DNA of 64,000 nucleotides from Brevibacillus brevis NBRC 100599 (GCF_000010165.1 NC_012491.1:4347501-4411500); one strand, 5' to 3'; counted from the stretch's first letter, positions 18,006-26,897 are shown. The notes: a model not told the origin generated them from the sequence alone. Numbers and translations: made by a program.

Positions 18006-19604
18006 CTATTTTTCAAGCGTGACATCATGCAACGTAATGTTTTGCGTGTACGGATTGACCGTAAAGCCTTTGACACCACGTGTCGCTATCACCGTCTCGC
18101 TCACCCATAACGGAACCCACGGCATGTCATTCACCAAAATCTCCTGTGCATCTTCGTAAATCTTGAGACGCGCCTGCTCATTCATTTCCAAACGTCCTTT
18201 GTTCAGTAAAACATCCAATTCAGGGTTGTTGTAATGAGTACGGCTTGTTGAATTGCTCTTTTCAAAAATGAGGTACAAGATATCCGCATCAAACCAGCCG
18301 TAGTACATCAAAGCCATGTCATACGACTTTTTCGAAATGCGCTCTTTGATGGTTGTCATTTCTTGCACGCTAATTTTCATATCAATCCCTGCTTCTTTCA
18401 GCTGGCTCTGCAATATCTGCACCGCTCGCTGAAATGCTGGCTCTTGAGAAACGAGCATTTCTACCGACAACGGTTTTCCGTCCTTATCTACGATGCCATC
18501 CCCATTACTGTCCGTCCAGCCTGCTTCCGCTAGCAACTGCTTGGCTTTGCCTAAATCTCTCGTATATAACTGCTTCGCCTTGCTTTCAATCGCTTCACTG
18601 TAGCCATAAATCGTGGGTGCCAAAGGACCATAGACCGGCTTGCCGAAGCCGTTCAACGCTACCTGAACAAGTGGATCGCGATCTACGGAGAGGGCTACTG
18701 CTTTGCGCAGACGGACATCTGAAAACAACGGGTGCTTATTGTTCAATGCGATGTATTTGTTTCCAATGTCCATTACTTTCTCAATCTTGACTCCGGGCAG
18801 TGTCTCAAGCTCCGCAACCGAGTTCGGCGGCGCATCATACAACACATGGACCGTACCCTTTTTGAATTCCATCAGGCGCGTATCGTCGTCTTTCATAAAC
18901 CGGAACATCATGCTGTCGAATTGCAGAGGACCTTTGTTGGCAGCGTACTCCGGTCCCCAGTTATAATCGGGATTTTTCTTGTAGGTGAGTGAAGCCCCCC
19001 GCTCGCGTTTGTCAAAGATGATCGGCCCCGTTGCAGATGGGTTATCTGCGAAGCCATCCCCTAATTCTTTTGCCTTTTTGGCGTCAAGAGGCGAGACTAA
19101 TCCTCCGACAATGACGTTTACAAACGGGGCAAACGGTTGGCTAAAATGCACCTTGAGCGTATGTTCGTCTGTTGCTTCCACTTTTTCAATCGGACCTGCA
19201 AGCCCCTTCACAGGCGATATGGTGAGCAAACGGTCAAAGGAATCTTTTACGGATGCTGCCGTCATTGGATCGCCAGAGTGATAGCGGACATCTTTGCGGA
19301 GGATAAATGTCCAAACCTTGCCGTCCTGCGAGATTTCGTACTTCTCTGCCAAACGCGGTTGAAGTTTGCCTGTTGCATCACGGGTTAACAGAGGCTCGTA
19401 TATTAGACTGTTTTCCATGCTCAGCCAGCTCGTTTTGTGCATATCAAGCGAGTCTGGGTCCGTCAAGGAAGCGATGACTAATGTGTTCCCTTTGGCCGAC
19501 GTGTCATTCCCCGCTTGATTGGTCGGCTGTGAGGAACAGCCTGCAATCAACGCCGTTGCTACAAATACACTCAAGGCCCCTTGCTTCCACCTGTGAATCT
19601 TCAT
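18006..19604 (-). CDS. Peptide-binding lipoprotein of the ABC transporter (SBP family 5)
   Basis: 532 aa extracytoplasmic binding protein, lipid-anchored. Signal peptide with lipobox LIAGC, acylated Cys at residue 23; then the family-5 pattern including LVIASLTDPDSLDMHKTS and EKVEATDEHTLKVHFSQPF. The start MKIHRWKQ is preceded by AAGGGGG at 6-7 nt; six codons of upstream extension are rejected. It captures the oligopeptide or related ligand for the OppBCDF set downstream. The ligand is unknown, but the operon's racemase and hydrolases suggest modified or D-containing peptides. Confidence 0.92.
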   Translation of the reverse strand: MKIHRWKQGALSVFVATALIAGCSSQPTNQAGNDTSAKGNTLVIASLTDPDSLDMHKTSWLSMENSLIYEPLLTRDATGKLQPRLAEKYEISQDGKVWTFILRKDVRYHSGDPMTAASVKDSFDRLLTISPVKGLAGPIEKVEATDEHTLKVHFSQPFAPFVNVIVGGLVSPLDAKKAKELGDGFADNPSATGPIIFDKRERGASLTYKKNPDYNWGPEYAANKGPLQFDSMMFRFMKDDDTRLMEFKKGTVHVLYDAPPNSVAELETLPGVKIEKVMDIGNKYIALNNKHPLFSDVRLRKAVALSVDRDPLVQVALNGFGKPVYGPLAPTIYGYSEAIESKAKQLYTRDLGKAKQLLAEAGWTDSNGDGIVDKDGKPLSVEMLVSQEPAFQRAVQILQSQLKEAGIDMKISVQEMTTIKERISKKSYDMALMYYGWFDADILYLIFEKSNSTSRTHYNNPELDVLLNKGRLEMNEQARLKIYEDAQEILVNDMPWVPLWVSETVIATRGVKGFTVNPYTQNITLHDVTLEK

Positions 19605-19628
19605 GTACATCCCCCTTATCAATAGCCG

Positions 19629-20501
19629 CTACACTTCTGTCCCTTCCGCAAACGGGTATATTTGTCGACTTGTCTCTTCGTATTCTTTCAGTCTTTGTTG
19701 TACCTGTTCTCCATCAGCCTGAACCACACCACTAATCAAAATATTCAGCATGGAAAAGATCGCCGTCATTCCTTTTAAGGCAGTAGGAGCAGGTGCGCTG
19801 ACTTTTAAAATTTGATCAGCTACTGGCCCAATCGGAGATAGCTCATCGTCTGTAATCCCAATGATTTTGGCGCCTCTCTCTTTGGCTGCTTTTGCAAACA
19901 GGATCGTTTCACTCGTATAGCGGGGAAAGGAGAGTGCGATCACGAGCCAATCCTGATTGATCTGGGTCAACAAATAGTTGACGTCATCAACTGGCCCATT
20001 GTACAGATGCGCGTTTCCTCTGACGACATTCAGTGTAAAGGCGAGCCAGTGGGCTGGAGCATAGGAGCTGCGAAATCCTACAACGAGAATATGTTTGGCT
20101 GCCATAATACTTGAAACCGCTTGCAAAAGATGATTCTTTTGCAATTCCCCTAACGTTTGCCGAATATACGCAACATCCTGCTCCATGTTATAAGAAATCA
20201 GGTCTTGTTTTCCCTTCATCTCCACTGCCGCTGTGCGAAAACTGTGGATGGCATCAGCTTTTGGGACTTTTTCCAATAAGGAGCTGCGAATCTCACTTTG
20301 CAGTTCACTGTACCCGGAGTAGGCAAGAGCGTAGGATAGTCGGATGATTGTCGTCTCGCTTGTGCCGCTCAATGCCCCGACAACTTTGGCTGGTTGCAGT
20401 GCAACGGTCTTCGGCTCGGCGAGAATGTATTTGGCTGCGAGTTTTTGTTGGTTGGTCAATTCCGGATAATGCTTGCGGATGCGCTCCTGTACGGATTCCA
20501 T
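19629..20501 (-). CDS. MurR/RpiR-family transcriptional regulator
   Basis: 290 aa. N-terminal HTH_6 domain (about 1-77; GTSETTIIRLSYALAYSGY recognition helix) and a SIS domain (about 120-255) that in this family senses phosphosugars or similar. It follows the M81 gene by 6 bp and precedes the binding-protein gene, so it probably regulates its own operon. The second of two close ATGs is used (AAGGAAG at 9 nt). A near-consensus cre-like sequence lies inside the gene at 20112-20125. Confidence 0.9.
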   Translation of the reverse strand: MESVQERIRKHYPELTNQQKLAAKYILAEPKTVALQPAKVVGALSGTSETTIIRLSYALAYSGYSELQSEIRSSLLEKVPKADAIHSFRTAAVEMKGKQDLISYNMEQDVAYIRQTLGELQKNHLLQAVSSIMAAKHILVVGFRSSYAPAHWLAFTLNVVRGNAHLYNGPVDDVNYLLTQINQDWLVIALSFPRYTSETILFAKAAKERGAKIIGITDDELSPIGPVADQILKVSAPAPTALKGMTAIFSMLNILISGVVQADGEQVQQRLKEYEETSRQIYPFAEGTEV

Positions 20502-20507
20502 GATCAT

Positions 20508-22001
20508 CTACTTCCTTGTCAATTGATGTAGGTTCCACTCTGTGGCTGGGTCTAACGGGTAAATCGGGCGAATGGCGCGCTCGTATTTGAAGAAGCGGAA
20601 GTTGAGCGTCGTCAATCCCGGCGAATCGACGGTAATGACGCGTGCGCTGATCGGTTCGAAGGATGCTCGGAAATGTGTGCTTGATTTCAAGGCCACGATC
20701 TTGTATTTGGTCACGTCCATTCCGTGCAACAGAAAAATTTGCTCATCCAGCACTTGCGATTTCACGGAGCAAACCAGGACGTCAACCCCGTCGATTTGCA
20801 AGCGAACGGACTTGCCAAAATTCTCATGTCCCCCTTGCCCCATCGGCGTCGTAGCAATGAATTTTCCATCTGTCAAAGCTTTGACGTAGGCTGTTACTTC
20901 AAGTGGTTCTCCATGCAGGTAGTCTGTCTTTCCACCCAGTGATAGCTGTACGGTAGCGCCTACTCCAGCCTGGTGGGCAATCTGGACCACTTCGGGATCG
21001 TAAATAAATCCAAAGCATGCATTTGTCAGCTTGGCTTCCAGCATCGCCCGCAGCAAATGCGTTCCGTCTCCGGGTGTGCCTCCGCCTGGATTATCTGAGG
21101 TCTCATTGATTACGATAGGCATGCCTTCCGTTTCCAGTGCCATCGCAATTCCCTCGGCAGGAGTGGGCATGTTCAGCTCGAATTCATCCCGTTTTTCCCA
21201 AATCAGACAGGCGACATCTTCGCTCACCTTTTTGGCGAGCTCCTGATCGTTATTCGTCACGCTCAAAACGGAGACGCCCAGCTCAGGAATGTCCGTGTAC
21301 GGAAAACCGTGGAAGAATGCACAGTCGATGACGCCTTCTTCCTTTTCCCACGCCCAGCAGGCTTCGTTTATTTCACGTGCCGGGGAATGATGAGTAGCAG
21401 ATGTCGGGATCAATAGTGGCAGTCGGGTCAAATGCATGGTTGGCTTGATACCTTCCGTAACCATCTTATGCGCCAGGTCGATTGCTTCAATACCGCGTTC
21501 ATAGCAATCCACATGCGGGTAGAGGTGAACACCCAGGAGCGCATCAGCCTCATCCACCATTTTTTGTGTCATGTTTGCATGGAGGTCGAGCGTAACAATT
21601 AAAGGAATGTCATAACCGACCAGCTGACGCACTGATGCCAGAATATCGCCCTCCAGATCATCGATTCCTTCTACAACCCCCGCTCCGTGAAGCCCCAGAC
21701 AAATGGCATCTGCACCTTCTGTCGCAGCAATCGTGTCAAGAAGCTCCTTTTTAATCCGGTCATACGCTTCTCGCAAAATCGTCCCCGCTGGATACGTAAA
21801 GGTGAGAAAGGTCGGCAGTAGCTCGATGCCCAGCTCTTCGGCGCGATCCACCATCCCTCCCGGAAAGTTGCGAACGCCCCGATTGCGATTCACAATCGTT
21901 TCATGATAATCCCACTCATAGCTTTGAAACATCTCGAGCGTCGTCGGCACATTGGAAAACGTATTCGTTTCATGTGCAAGCCCACCAATAATCACCTTCA
22001 T
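20508..22001 (-). CDS. M81 family metallopeptidase, MlrC-like
   Basis: 497 aa, related to microcystinase C (MlrC) and DUF1485 proteins, zinc peptidases acting on small linear peptides. Visible features: N-terminal GGLAHETNTFS, the candidate metal region CLGLHGAGV and TLDLHANMTQ, LYPHVDCYERG, and the C-terminal domain with TPMGQGGHENFG. No signal peptide, so it is cytoplasmic. It is the first gene of the operon, so it likely hydrolyses what the transporter imports. Confidence 0.86.
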   Translation of the reverse strand: MKVIIGGLAHETNTFSNVPTTLEMFQSYEWDYHETIVNRNRGVRNFPGGMVDRAEELGIELLPTFLTFTYPAGTILREAYDRIKKELLDTIAATEGADAICLGLHGAGVVEGIDDLEGDILASVRQLVGYDIPLIVTLDLHANMTQKMVDEADALLGVHLYPHVDCYERGIEAIDLAHKMVTEGIKPTMHLTRLPLLIPTSATHHSPAREINEACWAWEKEEGVIDCAFFHGFPYTDIPELGVSVLSVTNNDQELAKKVSEDVACLIWEKRDEFELNMPTPAEGIAMALETEGMPIVINETSDNPGGGTPGDGTHLLRAMLEAKLTNACFGFIYDPEVVQIAHQAGVGATVQLSLGGKTDYLHGEPLEVTAYVKALTDGKFIATTPMGQGGHENFGKSVRLQIDGVDVLVCSVKSQVLDEQIFLLHGMDVTKYKIVALKSSTHFRASFEPISARVITVDSPGLTTLNFRFFKYERAIRPIYPLDPATEWNLHQLTRK

Positions 22002-22020
22002 TCATAGACCCTCCATTCGA

Positions 22021-22061
22021 TTTTGAAGTATTAACTTTAATTTTTGAATTTTTTGAAGTTT
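22021..22061 (-). promoter_or_regulatory. Repeated TTTTGAAGT elements and CodY-box-like sequence upstream of the peptide operon
   Basis: TTTTGAAGT occurs at 22021-22029 and again at 22051-22059, exactly 30 bp apart, between the promoter and the M81 start codon; TTTTGAA recurs at 22042. AATTTTTTGAAGTTT at 22047-22061 matches the CodY box AATTTTCWGAAAATT with three mismatches. The repeats could serve the operon's RpiR regulator or CodY; this is inference. Confidence 0.45.
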
Positions 22062-22075
22062 AAACCTTTGTGGAC

Positions 22076-22105
22076 ATTATAAAGGGAAGAAAATCATTTG
22101 TTCAA
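22076..22105 (-). promoter_or_regulatory. SigA promoter of the M81-Opp operon
   Basis: On the minus strand TTGAAC and TATAAT with an 18-bp spacer, about 75 bp upstream of the M81 start. Confidence 0.65.
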
Positions 22106-22160
22106 TCGCTAAATTATGAACGTTTTATCGCTTCTGCTATACTTGTTGATTCATAAACAA

Positions 22161-22185
22161 AAGCCCTCCCGTTCAGGGAGAGCTT
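22161..22185 (-). terminator. Terminator of codY
   Basis: AAGCCCTCCC/GGGAGAGCTT stem (10 bp, one mismatch) with a 5-nt loop and a T-rich tail on the minus strand. Confidence 0.85.
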
Positions 22186-22205
22186 CTCTCGTAGCTCGTG
22201 GCAAA

Positions 22206-22982
22206 TTATGAGGTTTTCCATTTCGCCAATTCAGACGGGAATTTGTCATTCAGCACTTTGATATAGGTACCCTTCATTCCTAACGAACGGGATTCTAGCA
22301 CACCTGCGCTTGCCAGCTTGCGAAGAGCGTTCACGATGACCGAACGTGTCAGACCTGCTTGATCTGCCAGCTGGCTAGCTACTAGCAAGCCTTCGCGCGC
22401 ATCCAATTGCTCCATAATTTTTTCAATCGCGATCTGTTCACTGTAGGACAACGAAGAGAGTGCAATTTTGGCAAAGGTTTTGTCACGCACTTCATTTTCA
22501 ATTTGTTCTGTGCGCTGCCGAACGATTTTCATACCGATCACGGTAGCACCGATCTCGCCCAAAATCATATCCTCTGTTTCAAACTGACCGTAAGCACGCA
22601 GCAGGACGAGTGTGCCAAGACGGCTCCCCCCTGCGTTGATAGGAACAATCGTCGTCATCATTTGCGGGAAGATCGAATTCAACTCTTTTGGAACCAGGCT
22701 GTACGGGCTGGTAACCGGCTCGTTGGCCAAGGTTTGTGAAGCTTCTAGCAGCTTCTGATGTACACCTTCCTGTAGCTGCGTGGATGAACGCCCTTCTTCT
22801 TGCAGGGAAATCTCCTGATTCATTCCACTTCCCAGGATTGAGCCATCTGCGGTAATGATGTAAACATTTGCAGAAATCACTTCAGATAATAGTCTTGCGA
22901 GATCTTGGAAGCCTACTCCGCTGCCACCCATTGTTTTTTGAAGCATCACATTAATTTTTCTCGTTTTTTCTAACAAATTCAT
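22206..22982 (-). CDS. codY: GTP/branched-chain amino acid-responsive global regulator CodY
   Basis: 258 aa, the usual length, starting at MNLLEKTRKI after AGGAGG. The GAF effector domain is N-terminal (about 1-155) and the winged HTH C-terminal, with ADQAGLTRSVIVNALRKL and the near-invariant ending ESRSLGMKGTYIKVLN. From memory of the B. subtilis protein, the isoleucine pocket there uses R61, M62 and M65; the aligned residues here are R65, S66 and Q69, so the pocket looks altered. The gene stands alone, not behind codV-clpQ-clpY, and is followed by the peptide operon. It may be the only CodY or a second copy. Confidence 0.9.
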   Translation of the reverse strand: MNLLEKTRKINVMLQKTMGGSGVGFQDLARLLSEVISANVYIITADGSILGSGMNQEISLQEEGRSSTQLQEGVHQKLLEASQTLANEPVTSPYSLVPKELNSIFPQMMTTIVPINAGGSRLGTLVLLRAYGQFETEDMILGEIGATVIGMKIVRQRTEQIENEVRDKTFAKIALSSLSYSEQIAIEKIMEQLDAREGLLVASQLADQAGLTRSVIVNALRKLASAGVLESRSLGMKGTYIKVLNDKFPSELAKWKTS

Positions 22983-23121
22983 TATAATATCCTCCTCTGG
23001 ATTCTTCATGCTCACAGTATTGTCAGAAAAATCCAGCCCTATACATCCAAATCGAAAAATTAAAAAGAAGGTTGTGTACAGGAATTTGGGTAGAGAGAAA
23101 AGCGAGAAGACCTTCATAAAG

Positions 23122-23167
23122 AAAAAAGGCTGACAGAGTGGTTATTTTCACCCCGTCAGGCCTTTTT
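23122..23167. terminator. Terminator downstream of spo0M
   Basis: AAAAAAGGC...GCCTTTTT long stem with internal loop; A and T runs on both sides. Confidence 0.75.
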
Positions 23168-23178
23168 GGTATCATTCT

Positions 23179-23955
23179 CTAGCGAAGCTGCTTCTTAATA
23201 AGCGCTTCAATCGCTTCGGCAATGACATGCGTATGTCTGTTCATGTCTGCATTCGTTAAGCGGAAACGGACATAGCGTTCATCAAGGTTAAACGCTTCTT
23301 CAAATGCCCCCATAAAGCCGCGCGCACGTTTGTCCAGTTCCAATAAAACTTCCAATTCGCCATCGCGAAGGTAGAAGACTACTTCGAGCTCCTCCAATCT
23401 ACTGCGGTATGGCCCTGTCGGACGGAATTCAAATTCCTGTACAAACGGATGATTGCGGCCAAGGTGGCGATTGTATTCGCAGTCTACCTTGTACAGCTGG
23501 AATCCGATCTGTTGAACAGCATCCAACACTTTGGTCATTAACGGATGTGGGCGAACCTCGATGAAATCGGAATCACCTGGGTCGATCGCATTTTTAATAT
23601 CGAGACCTGTCCGCAAGTAAACGGGTTGACGCCCCATTGTCAATGGCGTCTCATACGGCAATTGAAAAGCGAATGGCAGAACGACTTCCTCTTTCGGTTT
23701 CAATTGTACCCGCTCAGACAGACGGTATTTGACAAGTGTGCATTCTTCCTTGGTCTTAGAGTCGTTGCTTTCTTTTTCATAGTGTGTGACGACATACATG
23801 TAGATTTCGTCGATTTCCTGGGCGACATCTCCTCCCTTGATATGGACCTCACCTCTGACCATATCTCCGGGAATGAGTGAATCCTGCTCAAGACGTGCAT
23901 CTACTTGCGCAGAGCCAATACCTACACTAGCCAATAATTTTTTGAACATGGACAT
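23179..23955 (-). CDS. spo0M: Sporulation-control protein Spo0M
   Basis: 258 aa arrestin-like fold protein. The N-terminus MSMFKKLLASVGIGSAQVDA and the GDMVRGEVHIKGG strand are Spo0M signatures; the C-terminal half continues with EFRPTGPYRSRLEELEVVF. In B. subtilis it affects sporulation control and cell division. AAAGGAGAGG precedes the start; the third codon is an alternative ATG. Single-gene unit with its own terminator. Confidence 0.93.
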   Translation of the reverse strand: MSMFKKLLASVGIGSAQVDARLEQDSLIPGDMVRGEVHIKGGDVAQEIDEIYMYVVTHYEKESNDSKTKEECTLVKYRLSERVQLKPKEEVVLPFAFQLPYETPLTMGRQPVYLRTGLDIKNAIDPGDSDFIEVRPHPLMTKVLDAVQQIGFQLYKVDCEYNRHLGRNHPFVQEFEFRPTGPYRSRLEELEVVFYLRDGELEVLLELDKRARGFMGAFEEAFNLDERYVRFRLTNADMNRHTHVIAEAIEALIKKQLR

Positions 23956-24011
23956 ATGTTCGCCTCTCCTTTATACCGACCCAGACCTACATGATCTGGC
24001 TATCAGATATT

Positions 24012-24557
24012 CTATATTGAAATATACGGTGGAAGAAATAGAAAGTTTCGCGCAATCTTTTGCCAAACATCATCCGGTATAACGTCCGCTGTCACGAACA
24101 CATGCAACGTTCTACTAATCACGACTGTTTTGATTCGTACCTCCACTGTCGTTCGATCAGACAAAATATATTCGCGGCGCCGCAGCATTTCATGCAAGAC
24201 CTGATGGACCTCCGCAACCTGCTCAACCTTCTTCCCTTTTAACGAAGCGAGATCCTTTTCCACGCGATCAACTACTTGTACCACAATAGTGGCATGAAGC
24301 GGCTGCTTCTGATCTACAGTGAGTACAGAAGCGCGTACGTCTTCGATGACAGTCTCTTGCTTTTTGCGATAGACCCGCTGATTTTGCTTCAGCTCCAGAT
24401 TTTCCTCGTACAGTTTTTTGTTTTGCAGCTCCAAGCTTTTTTTGATTAGCATCATCTGCTCCATTTCGCGTCCGTATGTAAATAAAATCACGGTTCCGCC
24501 CAACACGCACCCCATGAGCAAAAGCGCGAGGTAACGTTTCCAAAGAATCACTTTCAT
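24012..24557 (-). CDS. ytrI: Sporulation membrane protein YtrI
   Basis: 181 aa. One N-terminal membrane span (about 6-27), then a coiled coil rich in Glu, Lys and Leu (about 30-75) and a beta-rich extracytoplasmic domain. It resembles B. subtilis YtrI, needed for efficient sporulation. The start overlaps the ytrH stop as ATGA, which supports the assignment and the order ytrH-ytrI. Confidence 0.82.
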   Translation of the reverse strand: MKVILWKRYLALLLMGCVLGGTVILFTYGREMEQMMLIKKSLELQNKKLYEENLELKQNQRVYRKKQETVIEDVRASVLTVDQKQPLHATIVVQVVDRVEKDLASLKGKKVEQVAEVHQVLHEMLRRREYILSDRTTVEVRIKTVVISRTLHVFVTADVIPDDVWQKIARNFLFLPPYISI

Positions 24558-24865
24558 GAGCGCACCTGTACCAGCCAATGCACACAAATCGTTCCGATAT
24601 GGGCACCCAAGAATGCGACGACGATCATCACGAGCTGTTTGAAGACAGGTGTCAAATTTCCCATCAGTATTTTTTCGATCTGCAAAAACGAATCAAACGT
24701 TCCGCCCAATGCCCCAACCAATCCCCATATTTTGAGCTGGTCAGCCAATTGGGCCATCGATAACAGCGGAGGCTTTTCAGTGAGAAAAGCGCCCACCCCA
24801 CCTGAGAGAGCGCCGCCGACCACAATGCCATAAGCCACGAAAAACGTCAAAATGACTTGTGCCAT
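24554..24865 (-). CDS. ytrH: Sporulation membrane protein YtrH
   Basis: 103 aa integral membrane protein with three hydrophobic segments; the GIVVGGALSGGVGAFLTEKPP and GALGGTFDSFLQIEKILMG segments match the YtrH family. It is required with YtrI for sporulation in B. subtilis. The start is uncertain: ATG 24865 is preferred, ATG 24877 sits directly on the AAAGG site. Confidence 0.85.
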   Translation of the reverse strand: MAQVILTFFVAYGIVVGGALSGGVGAFLTEKPPLLSMAQLADQLKIWGLVGALGGTFDSFLQIEKILMGNLTPVFKQLVMIVVAFLGAHIGTICVHWLVQVRS

Positions 24866-24964
24866 GTTGTGCTTCATCCTTTCTTCGAACAAGCAGTATA
24901 TGCTTATCCCTACGCTCGTCATCCCGGTTTTATAACAGAACTCGCCAGCGTTTCAAATAAAAAG

Positions 24965-24991
24965 CGGCATGCTAGATTGGGCAGCATGCCG
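24965..24991 (-). terminator. Terminator of the small-gene pair at 24998-25328
   Basis: CGGCATGCT/AGCATGCCG perfect 9-bp stem with CTTTTT following on the minus strand. Confidence 0.8.
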
Positions 24992-24997
24992 GGTCGA

Positions 24998-25222
24998 TCA
25001 GCGTTGGTTCCTTCTCCATTTCTTCAGTTTCTTTTCAATGCGCGGCGAGTTCATGATCATAAGATCCGTAAACAAGTTGACCATTTTTGGATTGCGCAGC
25101 ATCTGGTTAAAAACCTCTGGATTTTGCTTGAACCATTGCTCATTGGCACGGATCCATTTCTTGAAAGCATCGTTTGTTTTGTAATAGTGATTCAATTGCC
25201 GAACCGGTCGATATCCACTCAT
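24998..25222 (-). CDS. Small basic protein, unknown function
   Basis: 74 aa, rich in Lys, Arg, Asn and Trp (for example FKKWIRANEQWFKQNP and a terminal KKLKKWRRNQR). No membrane segment or cysteine. AAGGG lies about 10 nt before the ATG. It is 1 bp after the 34-aa membrane protein gene and ends in a strong terminator, so the pair forms one transcript next to ytrHI; a spore-related role is possible but unproven. Confidence 0.72.
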   Translation of the reverse strand: MSGYRPVRQLNHYYKTNDAFKKWIRANEQWFKQNPEVFNQMLRNPKMVNLFTDLMIMNSPRIEKKLKKWRRNQR

Positions 25223-25223
25223 C

Positions 25224-25328
25224 TTAATCTATCCCTTCGTCAAAAAATATAACGAGGAGAAAAACGATCACGATGATCCAGATGATCACTTCGAAACCTT
25301 CCTCGTTGAAGAAACCAAATCCTCTCAC
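25224..25328 (-). CDS. Micro-protein with one membrane span, YjcZ-like
   Basis: 34 aa if started at GTG 25328 (AAGGGGGG at 7 nt): a Gly/Phe/Glu-rich head followed by the span IIWIIVIVFLLVIFF and an acidic tail DEGID. This plan is that of the YjcZ-type sporulation micro-proteins. ATG 25346 (GAGGAG at 9 nt) would add six residues. A larger in-frame extension upstream is not supported. Confidence 0.6.
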   Translation of the reverse strand: MRGFGFFNEEGFEVIIWIIVIVFLLVIFFDEGID

Positions 25329-25548
25329 GTCAGATCCCCCCTTCATCCTGCCGCGCTCCTCGCACCATTCCATACCGCCCATGGTACCTTTCCCTATAGG
25401 TATATGTGGTTCCACGCTTGTTGGATTGGACACTTGCCTGCCTTCATATTGATTTTGTGTGCTGGCCTACTTTGTTGTGAAAAACGACGCATAGGGACAC
25501 TCCTTTTCCACTCATACTAGAGAGGAATGAATCAAAGAGGAGACGAAC

Positions 25549-26796
25549 ATGACAGCCTCTACTGGATCTCTGTTACGCAACAAGCCTTACCTGCTGTTAC
25601 TGCTAGTCGTCTTTTTCATGCACATGGCCTCTTACCTGGTCATTCCCGTCTTCCCAGTCTTTTTGCAAAAGGTACGGGTTCTTTCACTCTCTCAAGTCGG
25701 CATCATTTTGGCAGCGGGAAGCATCACATACCAAATCGGAAGCTTGGCAGGCGGCTTGATGTCAGATCGCTGGGGCAAACGTACCATTCTAGCCTTGGGG
25801 GCATTCCTTCAAGGATGTGCCATGGCAGGCTATCACTTCAGCCATTCCTATGGTTTCTTCTTGTTATTCTCCTCGGTCAACGGCTTGGGTCTTGGTCTAC
25901 TCGCTCCTACCATAAAAGCCATGATCGCGGATGAAGTGGATGAGGATCAAAGAACGGCTGCCTTCTCATGGAGAGGGATACTCGCTCACAGCGGGATTAT
26001 TGTCGCAGGCTTGATCATTACATGGATGACTGCGGGTGGGAAACAGCCGTTTCTCGTAGCTGCCTTTGTGTACGGAGCACTTGCTGTTTTTTCTCGCTTC
26101 ATCCTTCCCGATGATCGTTGTGTGGGAACTGATTGTAAGCAAACGCCGCTCAAGGAGTATCGTCACATCTTGACCCATCGCAGCTTTCTGCTCTTTTCCA
26201 CGATCTCGCTCTTAATCTGGGCGATCTATGCTCAATTCGCCATGATCCTGCCGCTGCGGGGAGAGCATGTCCTGCATTCCGCTACGATGATTGGCCTCAT
26301 TTGGACGATCAACTCGCTCAGTGTCGTGGTCTTGCAAGGGCTGATCTCACGTTTTGTCCTACAGCGCATCAATCCGTACTTGTCTGTCACAATGGGAACG
26401 ATCTTGTTGGGTGCAGGATTAACGCTCATGGGATGGGCAAACCACTTCCTCACACTGTCCGGGGCTGCGATTCTATTCATTTTGGGTGAGATGCTGTTTA
26501 TGCCCATGCTGGACAGTCTCGTCACTCATTTCGCAAAAGAAGAATGGCTGGGGGCTTACTTTGGCTTTTCCAATTTCGTCTCTGGTCTTGGGACGGCTCT
26601 TGGGACAGGATTGGGTGGAGCAATGGTTGAAAAGCTTGGGGGAGTCGGGAGCATCTATCCGTGGATTGGCTACGGAGTGATTACACTGTTTTTGGCGGCG
26701 GTTCTTGGTCTGTTTGCCCTATACGCCATCCCTCGCCACAAAAATGCTGTACTTGACTCCCCCACAAAAACTCGCAAAGAGGAAGGGGCCACATGA
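25549..26796 (+). CDS. MFS transporter, multidrug-efflux type
   Basis: 415 aa, twelve spans, motif A GGLMSDRWGKRTI after TM2. An AAAGAGGAG site precedes the ATG. It resembles YttB-type exporters. The stop overlaps the next micro-ORF as ATGA. It is unrelated in detail to the MefA-like trio at 6.8-11.5 kb. Confidence 0.87.
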   Translation: MTASTGSLLRNKPYLLLLLVVFFMHMASYLVIPVFPVFLQKVRVLSLSQVGIILAAGSITYQIGSLAGGLMSDRWGKRTILALGAFLQGCAMAGYHFSHSYGFFLLFSSVNGLGLGLLAPTIKAMIADEVDEDQRTAAFSWRGILAHSGIIVAGLIITWMTAGGKQPFLVAAFVYGALAVFSRFILPDDRCVGTDCKQTPLKEYRHILTHRSFLLFSTISLLIWAIYAQFAMILPLRGEHVLHSATMIGLIWTINSLSVVVLQGLISRFVLQRINPYLSVTMGTILLGAGLTLMGWANHFLTLSGAAILFILGEMLFMPMLDSLVTHFAKEEWLGAYFGFSNFVSGLGTALGTGLGGAMVEKLGGVGSIYPWIGYGVITLFLAAVLGLFALYAIPRHKNAVLDSPTKTRKEEGAT

Positions 26797-26897
26797 ACGC
26801 AGTGGAACACGCACAGCATCAACAAGAAAAGCAGATGGAAGTGCTTAGGCGAGTGCGCCTTGGCAGCCATGACTCTGAGAAAGGGGTAGTTATATGA
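26793..26897 (+). CDS. Possible 34-aa micro-ORF bridging the MFS and SASP genes
   Basis: Starts ATGA-overlapped with the MFS stop and ends ATGA-overlapped with the SspM-like start, with AGGAAGGGG 5-6 nt upstream. The product is polar and charged (QHQQEKQMEVLRRVRLGSH) with no recognisable domain. The double ATGA chaining favours translation, but it could simply be coupling sequence. Confidence 0.35.
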   Translation: MNAVEHAQHQQEKQMEVLRRVRLGSHDSEKGVVI

